From Hahella sp. HNIBRBA332 (GTDB lineage Bacteria > Pseudomonadota > Gammaproteobacteria > Pseudomonadales > Oleiphilaceae): a DNA stretch of 64,000 nucleotides. Shown in pieces: positions 56,329 to 64,000 of the stretch (position 1 is its first letter; the number at the start of each line of letters is the position of its first letter). The stretch is taken from positions 1,178,001 through 1,242,000 of the forward strand of contig NZ_CP132203.1 in assembly GCF_030719035.1 (NCBI RefSeq). The letters run 5' to 3'. A program made the translations under genes and the position numbers. The notes beneath the pieces are model-generated. The model was not told where the DNA came from. It saw only the letters and a program-made list of their open reading frames with translations, and did not search any database.

Positions 56329-56676
56329 ATGAATAAACTATCTGCTTATATTGAAGCAAAAGCTGCCTACGAAAATCTCAAAAAGAAAATCGAAGCGTTA
56401 GAGAGCGATGAGAGCGTTAAGAAAACGCTAGAGTTTCAAAAGAAACTGCAAGACTTAATGGATAAATACGGGGTATCCAAAGAAGATGTCGTTCGTATGT
56501 GGCATAAAGACGAAAAACCCAGTGCGACAGATAAACGTCGCGGCGTTCGTCCTTTGAAAGTATACAAAAACCCGCATACTGGCGAAGTTGTTAAAACCCG
56601 CGGCGGCAACCATAAAGTGCTGAACGAGTGGCGCGGTAAATACGGTAAAGAAACCGTCGACAGCTGGATCAGCTAA
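56329..56676 (+). CDS. mvaT: MvaT/MvaU family H-NS-like nucleoid protein
   Basis: 115 aa. N-terminal dimerisation coiled coil (MNKLSAYIEAKAAYENLKKKIEALESDESVKKTLEFQKKLQDLMDKYG), linker, then DNA-binding domain PLKVYKNPHTGEVVKTRGGNHKVLNEWRGKYGKETVDSWI with the T-R-G-G-N-H AT-hook-like pin. A xenogeneic silencer; it may repress the A+T-rich cargo in this window. Confidence 0.93.
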   Translation: MNKLSAYIEAKAAYENLKKKIEALESDESVKKTLEFQKKLQDLMDKYGVSKEDVVRMWHKDEKPSATDKRRGVRPLKVYKNPHTGEVVKTRGGNHKVLNEWRGKYGKETVDSWIS

Positions 56677-56683
56677 GCTTTTG

Positions 56684-56715
56684 GCGCCACCTGCAGTGCT
56701 TATTGCAGGTGGCGC
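56684..56715 (+). terminator. Stem-loop after mvaT
   Basis: 12-bp perfect stem GCGCCACCTGCA / TGCAGGTGGCGC with 8-nt loop, no T-tract. Could be a weak terminator or an mRNA-stabilising structure. The rest of 56716-56900 has no gene. Confidence 0.6.
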
Positions 56716-56900
56716 GCACCAAAATCAGTCACCTAATGCATTGATTTGGTTAAATAATGCTCAAAAATTAATTTTCCTCGCTTCCTACACATTCCAAAAC
56801 ATCTCTCCTATAATCCTTTTAAATAGCTGTATCTAATTATAATAACGCCAGCTCTCCTAATCAGAGTGGTATCAGACAACTACAATAATCGGTAATAAGG

Positions 56901-58391
56901 GTGAAGGAATCACTAATTCCGGGGAGGAAGTCTGTACTTGCCTTGCTCCTGGTCTGGTCACTTAATGCGCATGGCTCGCCATGGGCGGATTCTGACGATA
57001 TCCGTCTTCGCCACAGCCTGCAGCTTTTAGTCGATTCAGGGTATGCAAACCTGAATGTAATGGCGTGGCCCATCTCCTGGTCCAGCATTGATAGAGAATT
57101 GATGCTTATCGACCGCGCAGAACTTCTTTCCGACCGTATTCGCACTGCATTCGATTATGTTCAATTTGAATTACGCCGCTATAAAACTCAGAGCGCTCAT
57201 TTTGAGGCGCAGTTCTATGCTTCCAATCGCTCTCCTTTCTTAAAAGGCTTTGGCGATAGCTATACGGAGAAAGATGAAGCATGGCTTCAAGCGGAATTCC
57301 TTGGCAGCTTTTTGGCTGCTGGGATCCGTGTTGGTGGAGTCAATGGAGACTATGACGATACACCAACAGCCAGAGCAGACGGATCTTATTTAGCTGGTAT
57401 CTTCGGAAACTGGGTTTTTGGCATCGGCGCAATTGACCGCTGGTGGGGACCTGGCTGGCAATCCAGTCTTATTCTTTCCAATAACGCCAGGCCAGTTCCG
57501 GGGGTTTTCCTTCGACGAAATGCCGACACCTCTTTTGAAACACGCTGGCTTTCTTGGATAGGGCCGTGGAGTTTTGAAATGTTTGGCGGTCAGTTGGAGA
57601 GCGAGCGCGCTGTCCCTGATGCCAAACTACTAGGCGCTCGATTCTCTTTCAGACCACTGCAAAGTCTGGAGTTTGGATTATATCGGGTTGCGCAGTGGGG
57701 AGGGGACGGACGCCCTCAGTCAATTTCCAGCTTGGTTGATATGTTGTTAGGGAGAGACAACATTGGAGATGGAGGGATTGTCGCAGCGAACGAGCCAGGC
57801 AATCAGTTGGCGGGTGTAGACCTGCGTTTTTCCTTTGATGTCGCTTCATTCCCCTCCGCCTTATATTTGCAAATAGTGGGAGAAGATGAAGCGGGAGGGC
57901 TGCCGTCTAAAAGGTTATGGCTCGGCGGGCTTGAGAGTTCATTTAGCCTTAATGAATGGGACTATGGCTTTTTTCTCGAAGCAGCGACCACCTCGGCGGG
58001 AGGTGTTTTTGGATCACTTTCTTCTAATGTTGCATATAACCATCAAGTTTACCTGACAGGCTACAGATATCACGGGCGCTCTATCGGAGCTTCGGTGGAA
58101 AATGACGCCGAAATATACTCCATTGGAATGCGTTTAATTTCCCCGAACTCTACTGTGATAACGGGCGCTCTTTCAAAGGTGCGCGCCAACATTGATAGCG
58201 CGCGTATAGCCCCTACGCCTAGCGGGGAGTTTTATGAAGAGTCGCTGTGGGAAGCAAAGCTGGCATATCAGAGCGAATGGGGAGGTTTACGATATGAAAT
58301 CGGGTGTAATTATTTCTCCAAAGAGTTGATCAATGATTACGCCACTAGCGGTGACTTTCAATTCCGACTTGAAGGGACATATAGATTTTAA
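56901..58391 (+). CDS. wzi: Wzi-like capsule assembly outer-membrane protein
   Basis: 496 aa from GTG 56901 (TAAGG upstream). Signal peptide (SVLALLLVWSLNAHGSPWA); SDDIRLRHSLQLLVDSGYANLNVMAWPISWSSIDREL, then beta-barrel repeats such as NWVFGIGAIDRWWGPGWQSSLILSNNARPVPGVFLRR and a terminal FQFRLEGTYRF aromatic ending for BAM. Matches the Caps_assemb_Wzi family; anchors capsule polysaccharide at the surface. First gene of the locus, coupled to the Wza-like gene. Confidence 0.9.
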   Translation: MKESLIPGRKSVLALLLVWSLNAHGSPWADSDDIRLRHSLQLLVDSGYANLNVMAWPISWSSIDRELMLIDRAELLSDRIRTAFDYVQFELRRYKTQSAHFEAQFYASNRSPFLKGFGDSYTEKDEAWLQAEFLGSFLAAGIRVGGVNGDYDDTPTARADGSYLAGIFGNWVFGIGAIDRWWGPGWQSSLILSNNARPVPGVFLRRNADTSFETRWLSWIGPWSFEMFGGQLESERAVPDAKLLGARFSFRPLQSLEFGLYRVAQWGGDGRPQSISSLVDMLLGRDNIGDGGIVAANEPGNQLAGVDLRFSFDVASFPSALYLQIVGEDEAGGLPSKRLWLGGLESSFSLNEWDYGFFLEAATTSAGGVFGSLSSNVAYNHQVYLTGYRYHGRSIGASVENDAEIYSIGMRLISPNSTVITGALSKVRANIDSARIAPTPSGEFYEESLWEAKLAYQSEWGGLRYEIGCNYFSKELINDYATSGDFQFRLEGTYRF

Positions 58392-58393
58392 TA

Positions 58394-61300
58394 ATGAAGA
58401 ACATAACTATGCACAGTATGTATAAAGCTATAGCGCTAATGTTTCTCTGGGGATGGAGTGTGCTCTCTGGCGCTCAGACGCTAACGCAAGAGCAAGTGCA
58501 GCAGTTTCTCTCGCTCCCTGAGGCGCAGCAAAAAGCGCTGGCCCAACAATATGGCCTGGACATAGACGCTTTAAAAAAGTCACAAACTGCCACAAATAAT
58601 AAGAAGCTTGAGCCCGCTCCGGAATCGCCTGTCAGGCCGTTGCCTTCTGATGAACAAGAGCGCTCCATTGGTGGCGACGCCTCCAATGATCGCATGGAGG
58701 GGGTTGGGTATGACTGGGAGCCAGACGAAGATGAGCATTCCTATGAGCAAGATTGGCTGCTGCGGGATGATGGCCCTCCTGCTGAAGGAGATCAGCGTCA
58801 ACGTTTAAAGTATGAGGAAGAGAGAGGTTCGTACTCAAGAGAGAGTAGAGAGGAAGGTAGAGAACGCTATTATAAGGACCGAGGCTCTGAGCAGTTTAGA
58901 AATGTCCAGCAAGAAAGACGTGAACAGCAAGAAAAACTTGAGCGAAAAGAAAGACGTGATGCGTCCTCTATCACCGATAAGCTGAAACCATTTGGCTATG
59001 ATTTATTTGCTGGCGCCCCGACTACATTTGCGCCAGTCACCGAAATTCCCATACCTGCAGAATATATCGTTGGACCTGGTGACACTATTCGGGTGCAGAT
59101 GTTTGGCAAAGAGAACCAACTGCATGAGTTGATAGTAACCAGAGATGGTCAAATACAGATACCTCAGATAGGCCCCATTTCCGTAGCGGGTTTATCTTTC
59201 AACGAGTTAAAAGATCAATTAACACGCTTAATTCAACAAAAATTTATTGGTGTCGAGAGTGCGATTTCTCTAGGCGAGTTAAGAAGCATAAGAGTTTTCA
59301 TCTTGGGGGAAGCCAGGACGCCGGGAGCGTATACGGTAAGTTCATTATCCACCATGACTAATGCGCTATTTGTCAGCGGAGGAGTGAGATCTACTGGTTC
59401 TCTACGTAACATCCAGTTGAAGCGTCAAGGTAAACTGGTTTCCACTTTGGATTTGTACGACCTGCTGCTACAAGGAGATACAAGCGCTGATCGTCGTTTG
59501 CAGCCGGGCGATGTCATTTTCATTCCTCCCAAAGGTAAAGCAGTGGGCGTTAGTGGTTATGTTCAACGTCCAGCTATCTATGAGCTGAGAAATGAAAAAA
59601 CGATATCCGAAGTCGTTGAGTTGGCAGGTGGGCTTCGGGCGGAAGCTTATCCGAAATTTACTAAGGTGGAGCGGGTCGCTGACGGTTTTAAAAAGACAGT
59701 ACAGGACGTGAATCTCCTTACTAAGCAGGGGGAAAGGTTTGGCGTCAAAAATGGCGACTTGATTACTGTCGGCGCAGTGGACAATCTCGTGGAAGGGTAT
59801 GTAAAAATTCTGGGTGAAGTCAGTCGTCCAGGTGTTTACGACTGGAGCCCGGGCATGAGGGTTAGCGATGTTTTGCACTCAATTAAGTCGGGATTGAAAC
59901 CTTTGGCGGACTTGGAGTATGCGTTGATAATCAGGGAAAAGAACGCATACAAGGATATCGAAGCGATCCACGTCAAACTGGGCGAAGCGCTATCCAGGCC
60001 GGATAGTCCTGCTAACGTGGCGATGCTCGACAAGGACCGATTACTGGTCTTCGATAAGTATCGCAGCAGAAGCAAAATGCTGGCGGGATTGTTGAGGAAA
60101 TTAAAGGCTCAATCAAGTCCGGCTGAGAAAGAAAAAACTTTCTCTGTTCTAGGAACTGCTCGCCTGCAAGGTAAATTTCCTTTGCCCGCCAACTACTCAG
60201 CGAAGGATGCGATCATGGCCGCAGGGGGGATAGATCCGGCGGTGACTGATCTCAACTACGCAATACTAGTGAGAGAAATTAACCCCCGAGGAGATATCTC
60301 TGTCCAATACTTGGATTTAGTGGATATCTTTTCAGAAAAGGGTGGTGAGGGCTACGTTATTAGTCCCTTGGATAAGCTCATCCTCTTTAACAAAGACGCC
60401 AGCAGGGAGCCGCTGCTAAATGACGTTATAAATAGATTAAGGGAGCAGGCGCGACCAGGACATCCACCTCAGTATGTGACTATTGGTGGAGCAGTGAAGT
60501 TCCCAGGTTCATATCCGATTACGGAAAACTTCTCACTCGATCGATTAATTCGCGCAGCAGGAGGCTTGCTTGACTCTTCATATACGTTGCAGGCAGAGAT
60601 TTCACGAATAAATGTCTCTTCTGCAAAAAGTGATCTGAAAGTTTTCAATACGCCCGTGAGCGCAATAGGTAATGGGCAAGCGAATCAGCTGAAGGCGATG
60701 GATAAGGTATTTATAAAAACTATACCTGAGTACGCTGAGCGGTATACGGTCACTTTGGAAGGCGAAGTCCAGTTTCCTGGTGAATATGTGGTTAGAAAGG
60801 GTGAGACGCTGTCGGAGGTCATTCAGCGAGCAGGAGGTTTCAGCTCGAATGCCTTTATAAAAGGTGCGATTTACACAAGGGAACGTTTGGCTGAATTAGA
60901 GGCTGAAAGATTGAAGGAGGCTGAGGCGCGCTTAAAAAGAGATCTGGCATCGCTGCAGTTGCAGCTGGCTAGAGAGGGTAATCCAGGGCAGGAAATATCC
61001 ACGACTGACTTAAGTACGCTTGAGAATCTACTTAGCCAAGTTAAAGAAAGTAAGCCATTGGGTCGTCTGGTTATAGATTTGAGTGCGTTAATGCAGGGAG
61101 ATCGAAAGCAGGATGTTATTTTGCAGGAGGGCGACAAACTAATCGTTCCGCCAATTACACAATCTGTAACCGTAATTGGTGAAGTCCAGTTTTCCACCAG
61201 TCATATTTTTTATCAAAACCTTACTGTTGATGACTATGTTAGGCGAAGCGGAGGCGAAACTGCGCAAGCGGACGCGGACCGTACTTATGTTGTGAGAGCG

Positions 61301-61486
61301 AATGGCTCCGTTTGGCTTCCCGGAGGGTCTCCATGGTTTAGTAGTGGAACTGAGAGGATTGGGCCCGGAGATACTATTGTCGTACCTTTGGAAACAGACA
61401 GACTTAGCAAGCTTCAACTATGGACTAACGTCAGCCAGATCTTCTATCAGATAGCCTTAGGGGCTGCGGCGGTTGCTAGTTTGTAG
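58394..61486 (+). CDS. Wza-like polysaccharide export protein with multiple SLBB domains
   Basis: 1030 aa. Signal peptide (AIALMFLWGWSVLSGAQ), a charged low-complexity segment about 70-195 (Arg/Glu/Asp-rich), Poly_export domain at about 215-290 (PIPAEYIVGPGDTIRVQMFGKEN...VTRDGQIQIPQIGPISVAGLSFNELKDQL), then repeated SLBB domains (VFILGEARTPGAYTVSSLSTM; VSGYVQRPAIYELRNEKTISEVVELAGG; ILGEVSRPGVYDWSPGMRVSDVL; LEGEVQFPGEYVVRKGETLSEVIQRAGGF). C-terminal TM (IFYQIALGAAAVASL). Longer than E. coli Wza because of the extra SLBB repeats. No lipobox. Confidence 0.92.
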   Translation: MKNITMHSMYKAIALMFLWGWSVLSGAQTLTQEQVQQFLSLPEAQQKALAQQYGLDIDALKKSQTATNNKKLEPAPESPVRPLPSDEQERSIGGDASNDRMEGVGYDWEPDEDEHSYEQDWLLRDDGPPAEGDQRQRLKYEEERGSYSRESREEGRERYYKDRGSEQFRNVQQERREQQEKLERKERRDASSITDKLKPFGYDLFAGAPTTFAPVTEIPIPAEYIVGPGDTIRVQMFGKENQLHELIVTRDGQIQIPQIGPISVAGLSFNELKDQLTRLIQQKFIGVESAISLGELRSIRVFILGEARTPGAYTVSSLSTMTNALFVSGGVRSTGSLRNIQLKRQGKLVSTLDLYDLLLQGDTSADRRLQPGDVIFIPPKGKAVGVSGYVQRPAIYELRNEKTISEVVELAGGLRAEAYPKFTKVERVADGFKKTVQDVNLLTKQGERFGVKNGDLITVGAVDNLVEGYVKILGEVSRPGVYDWSPGMRVSDVLHSIKSGLKPLADLEYALIIREKNAYKDIEAIHVKLGEALSRPDSPANVAMLDKDRLLVFDKYRSRSKMLAGLLRKLKAQSSPAEKEKTFSVLGTARLQGKFPLPANYSAKDAIMAAGGIDPAVTDLNYAILVREINPRGDISVQYLDLVDIFSEKGGEGYVISPLDKLILFNKDASREPLLNDVINRLREQARPGHPPQYVTIGGAVKFPGSYPITENFSLDRLIRAAGGLLDSSYTLQAEISRINVSSAKSDLKVFNTPVSAIGNGQANQLKAMDKVFIKTIPEYAERYTVTLEGEVQFPGEYVVRKGETLSEVIQRAGGFSSNAFIKGAIYTRERLAELEAERLKEAEARLKRDLASLQLQLAREGNPGQEISTTDLSTLENLLSQVKESKPLGRLVIDLSALMQGDRKQDVILQEGDKLIVPPITQSVTVIGEVQFSTSHIFYQNLTVDDYVRRSGGETAQADADRTYVVRANGSVWLPGGSPWFSSGTERIGPGDTIVVPLETDRLSKLQLWTNVSQIFYQIALGAAAVASL

Positions 61487-61549
61487 GCTAATTAATTTCC
61501 TGGCATAGCTGCATTAATGTAGTTATTGTTACTCTTATCAGGAGGGGTT

Positions 61550-61606
61550 ATGAAGAAAGTATCTATCCAAATAGGAAGAGAAATAACTTTCTCAATGGAC
61601 TATTAA
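61550..61606 (+). CDS. 18-aa leader ORF upstream of wzz
   Basis: AGGAGGGG at ideal distance before ATG 61550; peptide MKKVSIQIGREITFSMDY, stop at 61604-61606, only 3 nt before the wzz ATG at 61610, which itself has no strong Shine-Dalgarno. Likely a translation-coupling leader. Confidence 0.5.
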   Translation: MKKVSIQIGREITFSMDY

Positions 61607-61609
61607 GCT

Positions 61610-62563
61610 ATGGAAAGAAAGACTTTTCCTGTTATTGAGACATATAAGGATAATGAAGTCAGCTTCAGGGATATATTCTCTGCGTTGTGGAAAGGAAAGT
61701 GGATAATAGTTTCCCTAACCTTGGTGTCCTTTATATTCGCCATATTCATGGCGGTTGGTAAGCCGAATATATATAAATCCTCTATATTGCTAGTCCCTGC
61801 ACAGGAAGAGCAGAAAGGTGGCCTTGCGGGGCTTGCTGGTCAGTTTGGCGGCTTAGCCAGTATTGCGGGACTAAATATTGGCGGCGGGAAGTCGGAGGTT
61901 ACTGAGGCTCTGGCTATCTTGAAGTCGCAAGAATTTCTCACTCACTTTTTGCAAGAGGGGAATATTAAGTCCTCTCTATTCATTAAGAACTGGAATAAGG
62001 AGAGTGGGCAGTGGGAAAAGCCAGACTCTCTGTTAGGTAGTATTTGGGGATGGGTTAAAGGTGGTTCGAATAATGATGAAAAATCCAACCTTGAACCTTC
62101 GTGGCAGAAAGCGTATCAGCTTTTTTTAAGCAAACATTTAAGCGTATTCGAAGACCCTAAAACTGGTTTGGTGACGGTTTCAGTCATGGCGTACCAGCCA
62201 GAAGAGGCTGCACATTGGGTAACCTTATTGGTAGATAAATTAAATAGTCATGTAAGACTACAGAAAAAAGCTGAAGCTGAAAGAAGTATAGAGTATCTGA
62301 ATGAGCAAATAAGACTAACTGTAAATGCGGAAATGCAGAGAGTTTTGTATCAGTTGGTCGAGGCGCAGGCAAAAGTGGCTATGTTGGCTAGTGTCAGGGA
62401 AGATTATGTATTCAGAGTGATCGATCCGGCATTTGTGCCTGAGCAAAAATATAAGCCGAATAGATTTCAAATAGTAATTGTGGGCGCTATTGCTGGATGC
62501 GTTTTTGGGATTTTGTTGGTTCTATTTATTCAGGTATTAACTGAAAACAAAAAAATTGAATAA
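61610..62563 (+). CDS. Wzz-like chain-length determinant / polysaccharide co-polymerase
   Basis: 317 aa. Cytoplasmic ETYKDNEVSFRDIFSALWKGKWIIVSLTLVSFIFAIFMAVGKPNIYKSSILLVPA (TM1 with the Wzz proline-region start), a periplasmic helical domain (AERSIEYLNEQIRLTVNAEMQRVLYQLVEAQ), then DYVFRVIDPAFVPEQKYKPNRFQIVIVGAIAGCVFGILLVLFIQVL (Pro-rich motif + TM2). No C-terminal tyrosine kinase domain. Confidence 0.93.
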   Translation: MERKTFPVIETYKDNEVSFRDIFSALWKGKWIIVSLTLVSFIFAIFMAVGKPNIYKSSILLVPAQEEQKGGLAGLAGQFGGLASIAGLNIGGGKSEVTEALAILKSQEFLTHFLQEGNIKSSLFIKNWNKESGQWEKPDSLLGSIWGWVKGGSNNDEKSNLEPSWQKAYQLFLSKHLSVFEDPKTGLVTVSVMAYQPEEAAHWVTLLVDKLNSHVRLQKKAEAERSIEYLNEQIRLTVNAEMQRVLYQLVEAQAKVAMLASVREDYVFRVIDPAFVPEQKYKPNRFQIVIVGAIAGCVFGILLVLFIQVLTENKKIE

Positions 62564-62627
62564 GCTTGAGTTTGTTGTCCTTGCATTATAAATGTTCACG
62601 TAAATGGGATGAGGATTTGTCAAGCTA

Positions 62628-64000
62628 ATGTGCGGAATAGGCGGCTTCTATTATAAACCTTCACACACGGCGATGCCGGATGGTGCGGAGTTGCTTAAAG
62701 AGATATTGGCGAAGCAACGGCATCGAGGTCCTGATGCGTCTGCTTATTGGCTTAATAAAACAGAAACCGTAGGTCTTTGTCATTCCAGGCTGGCGATCAT
62801 TGATTTATCTCCTCTAGGTGACCAACCTATGCACAGTTCCTGTGGTAAGTTAACGATAGTTTTTAATGGGGAGATATATAACTACAAAGAGCTACGGATC
62901 AAATATGAAGCGCTTGGATATGGATTTAAGACCAGCTCTGACACTGAAGTATTGTTAGCCGCCTATCAGTTGAAGGGCAAGATGTTCCTTGAAGAATTAA
63001 GAGGAATGTTTTCCTTTGCATTATTTGACCATCAGAAAAACATTCTGATTTGCGCGCGGGATCCTATTGGCAAGAAGCCATTCATATATGCTGAAACCGA
63101 TAGCGGTTTTTATTTTTCTTCTGAAATCCCTGCGTTGGGAGTGTTTACGGATATTAATAGAAGCATTGACCATTCTGCTTTGGCGGCGATGCTTCTTCAT
63201 AATCTCCGGCATATACCTGAACCACACACTGCATTTCACGGCATTAAAAGATTACGACCTGGTCATGCGATGGTGGTCTGCGAAGGAAAGTTGGAAGCAA
63301 TGTGGCGGCACTGGAATCCTGCGCCGGGTATGGTGAGAGACGCAGGCGAGCTACGTGATGTGATTGAGAGCGCCGTGGCTATCCGCTCACAAGCGGATGT
63401 CCCGGTTGGCGCGTTGTTGTCGGGGGGCGTCGATAGTTCAGCTATCGTCGCCTTGATGAAAAAGCATACCAATCAAACTATTCGAACCTATGCTTTTGGC
63501 GCTGGTCCTCAGGACGAAGACTTGTGTCGAGCGAGAAAAGTGGCGGACCTCTTCGGAGTAAGTCACAAAGAATTCTATTTTGACGCTAACAGACAGCTCC
63601 AGGTTTTTAAGACTTTATTAGCGACTTGGGGCGAGCCGATCATGTTATTGCCGCTGATTCATACCTATGAGATGTCCGAAGCGATTCATGAGGACGGGAT
63701 TAAAGTCGTCATGAGTGGCAATGGCGCTGATGAGCTTTTCTTTGGTTATACCGGGCACTTCCAAACTGCAAAAATATCAAGGTTTCTGAGTGGCGTAGCT
63801 TTACTTTTGGCGTGCGCTCGAATAGCCCCAGACAGCTGGAGGCGAGGGCCTTTAAAGTTTTTATTGGAAAGGCCTGGATTGAGAAAAGCAGCATACTACA
63901 AATACAAGGCTGCGGAGCAATGGCCTTTGATCATACCGCCAGATGTCGCCAGGACGATGCTGAACTATGTTTCCGAGGAAATGAGCTATTGGGGACCGCT
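62628..64000 (+). CDS. asnB: Asparagine synthetase (glutamine-hydrolysing), partial at window end
   Basis: Open from ATG 62628 to the edge (457 codons). The N-terminal nucleophile is Cys2 in MCGIGGFYYK; RHRGPDASAYW, RLAIIDLSPLGDQPM and FNGEIYNYKELR mark the Ntn amidotransferase domain; VGALLSGGVDSSAIVALM is the PP-loop of the synthetase domain and VVMSGNGADELFFGYTGH follows. In polysaccharide loci AsnB-like enzymes often amidate sugars. No stop within the window. Confidence 0.95.
   Translation, partial: MCGIGGFYYKPSHTAMPDGAELLKEILAKQRHRGPDASAYWLNKTETVGLCHSRLAIIDLSPLGDQPMHSSCGKLTIVFNGEIYNYKELRIKYEALGYGFKTSSDTEVLLAAYQLKGKMFLEELRGMFSFALFDHQKNILICARDPIGKKPFIYAETDSGFYFSSEIPALGVFTDINRSIDHSALAAMLLHNLRHIPEPHTAFHGIKRLRPGHAMVVCEGKLEAMWRHWNPAPGMVRDAGELRDVIESAVAIRSQADVPVGALLSGGVDSSAIVALMKKHTNQTIRTYAFGAGPQDEDLCRARKVADLFGVSHKEFYFDANRQLQVFKTLLATWGEPIMLLPLIHTYEMSEAIHEDGIKVVMSGNGADELFFGYTGHFQTAKISRFLSGVALLLACARIAPDSWRRGPLKFLLERPGLRKAAYYKYKAAEQWPLIIPPDVARTMLNYVSEEMSYWGP

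Overview
This window looks like a chromosome segment of a marine-type gammaproteobacterium. The mix of LolCD, AguAB agmatine catabolism, an MvaT-type H-NS analogue, PilZ and GGDEF proteins and a Wzi/Wza/Wzz capsule locus suggests the Hahella/Oceanospirillales-Pseudomonas side of the group. This is inference from gene content only; there is no rRNA in the window and I recognised no tRNA gene.

Layout. (1) 1-7.8 kb is host core: a MoxR ATPase (cut by the window edge), the aguA-aguB putrescine operon, a small periplasmic protein, a PilZ protein, lolC-lolD, transaldolase and dusA. (2) 7.75-49.35 kb is a lambdoid-organised prophage integrated into the 5' end of dusA. The attachment core is duplicated at 7749-7775 and 49321-49347, and the displaced original dusA start survives at 49283-49375. 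(3) 49.4-64 kb is host again: two small membrane proteins, a diguanylate cyclase, a DUF1993 protein, a ClpP paralogue, an exported protein, ComEA, MvaT, and the start of a capsule/exopolysaccharide locus (Wzi-like, Wza-like, a tiny leader ORF, Wzz-like, and asparagine synthetase cut by the window edge).

Prophage organisation. Leftward early operon: PrtN-like protein, SSB, Gp157, putative annealing protein, PAPS-reductase-like protein and small ORFs. It is driven by a PL promoter with the same architecture as PR. The immunity region has CI, Cro, a three-site operator cluster and a YdaT-like protein in the CII position. Then come O and P replication genes, with a seven-copy 22-bp-spaced iteron origin inside O, a nin-like block with a YbcO-type HNH protein, and antiterminator Q. 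From 17.8 to 36.6 kb the phage genome is inflated by cargo: a putative abortive-infection gene (frameshifted and split by an ISAs1-family IS), a pentapeptide-type membrane protein (split by an IS256-family IS), two umuC remnants, a run of small unknown or immunity-like genes that includes a Tdi1-like immunity protein and a free-standing EF-G domain IV homologue, ParDE, two GcvH-like proteins, a periplasmic solute-binding protein and a DUF2834 membrane protein. The lysis genes (M15 endolysin, holin, one-TM protein) and an HNH gene sit within this stretch, and broken copies of that HNH gene recur between the cargo genes. HK97-type terminase, head and tail genes follow (36.7-47.7 kb), including a canonical A AAA AAC frameshift for the tail chaperone pair. 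The tail-tip genes are absent: the module breaks off in a truncated tail gene just before attR, so the element should be unable to make complete virions although integrase, att sites, repressor and replication genes look intact.

The recurring theme is that cargo blocks are bracketed by degraded second copies of an ordinary gene (Q, umuC, HNH plus the GcvH-like gene). That suggests the accessory DNA arrived by repeated homologous recombination or duplication at shared anchor genes. The most unusual individual items are the stand-alone EF-G domain IV protein in an immunity-like gene cluster, the GcvH-like pair, the fourfold HNH anchor, the CI repressor that seems to have lost its self-cleavage residues, and the iteron origin.
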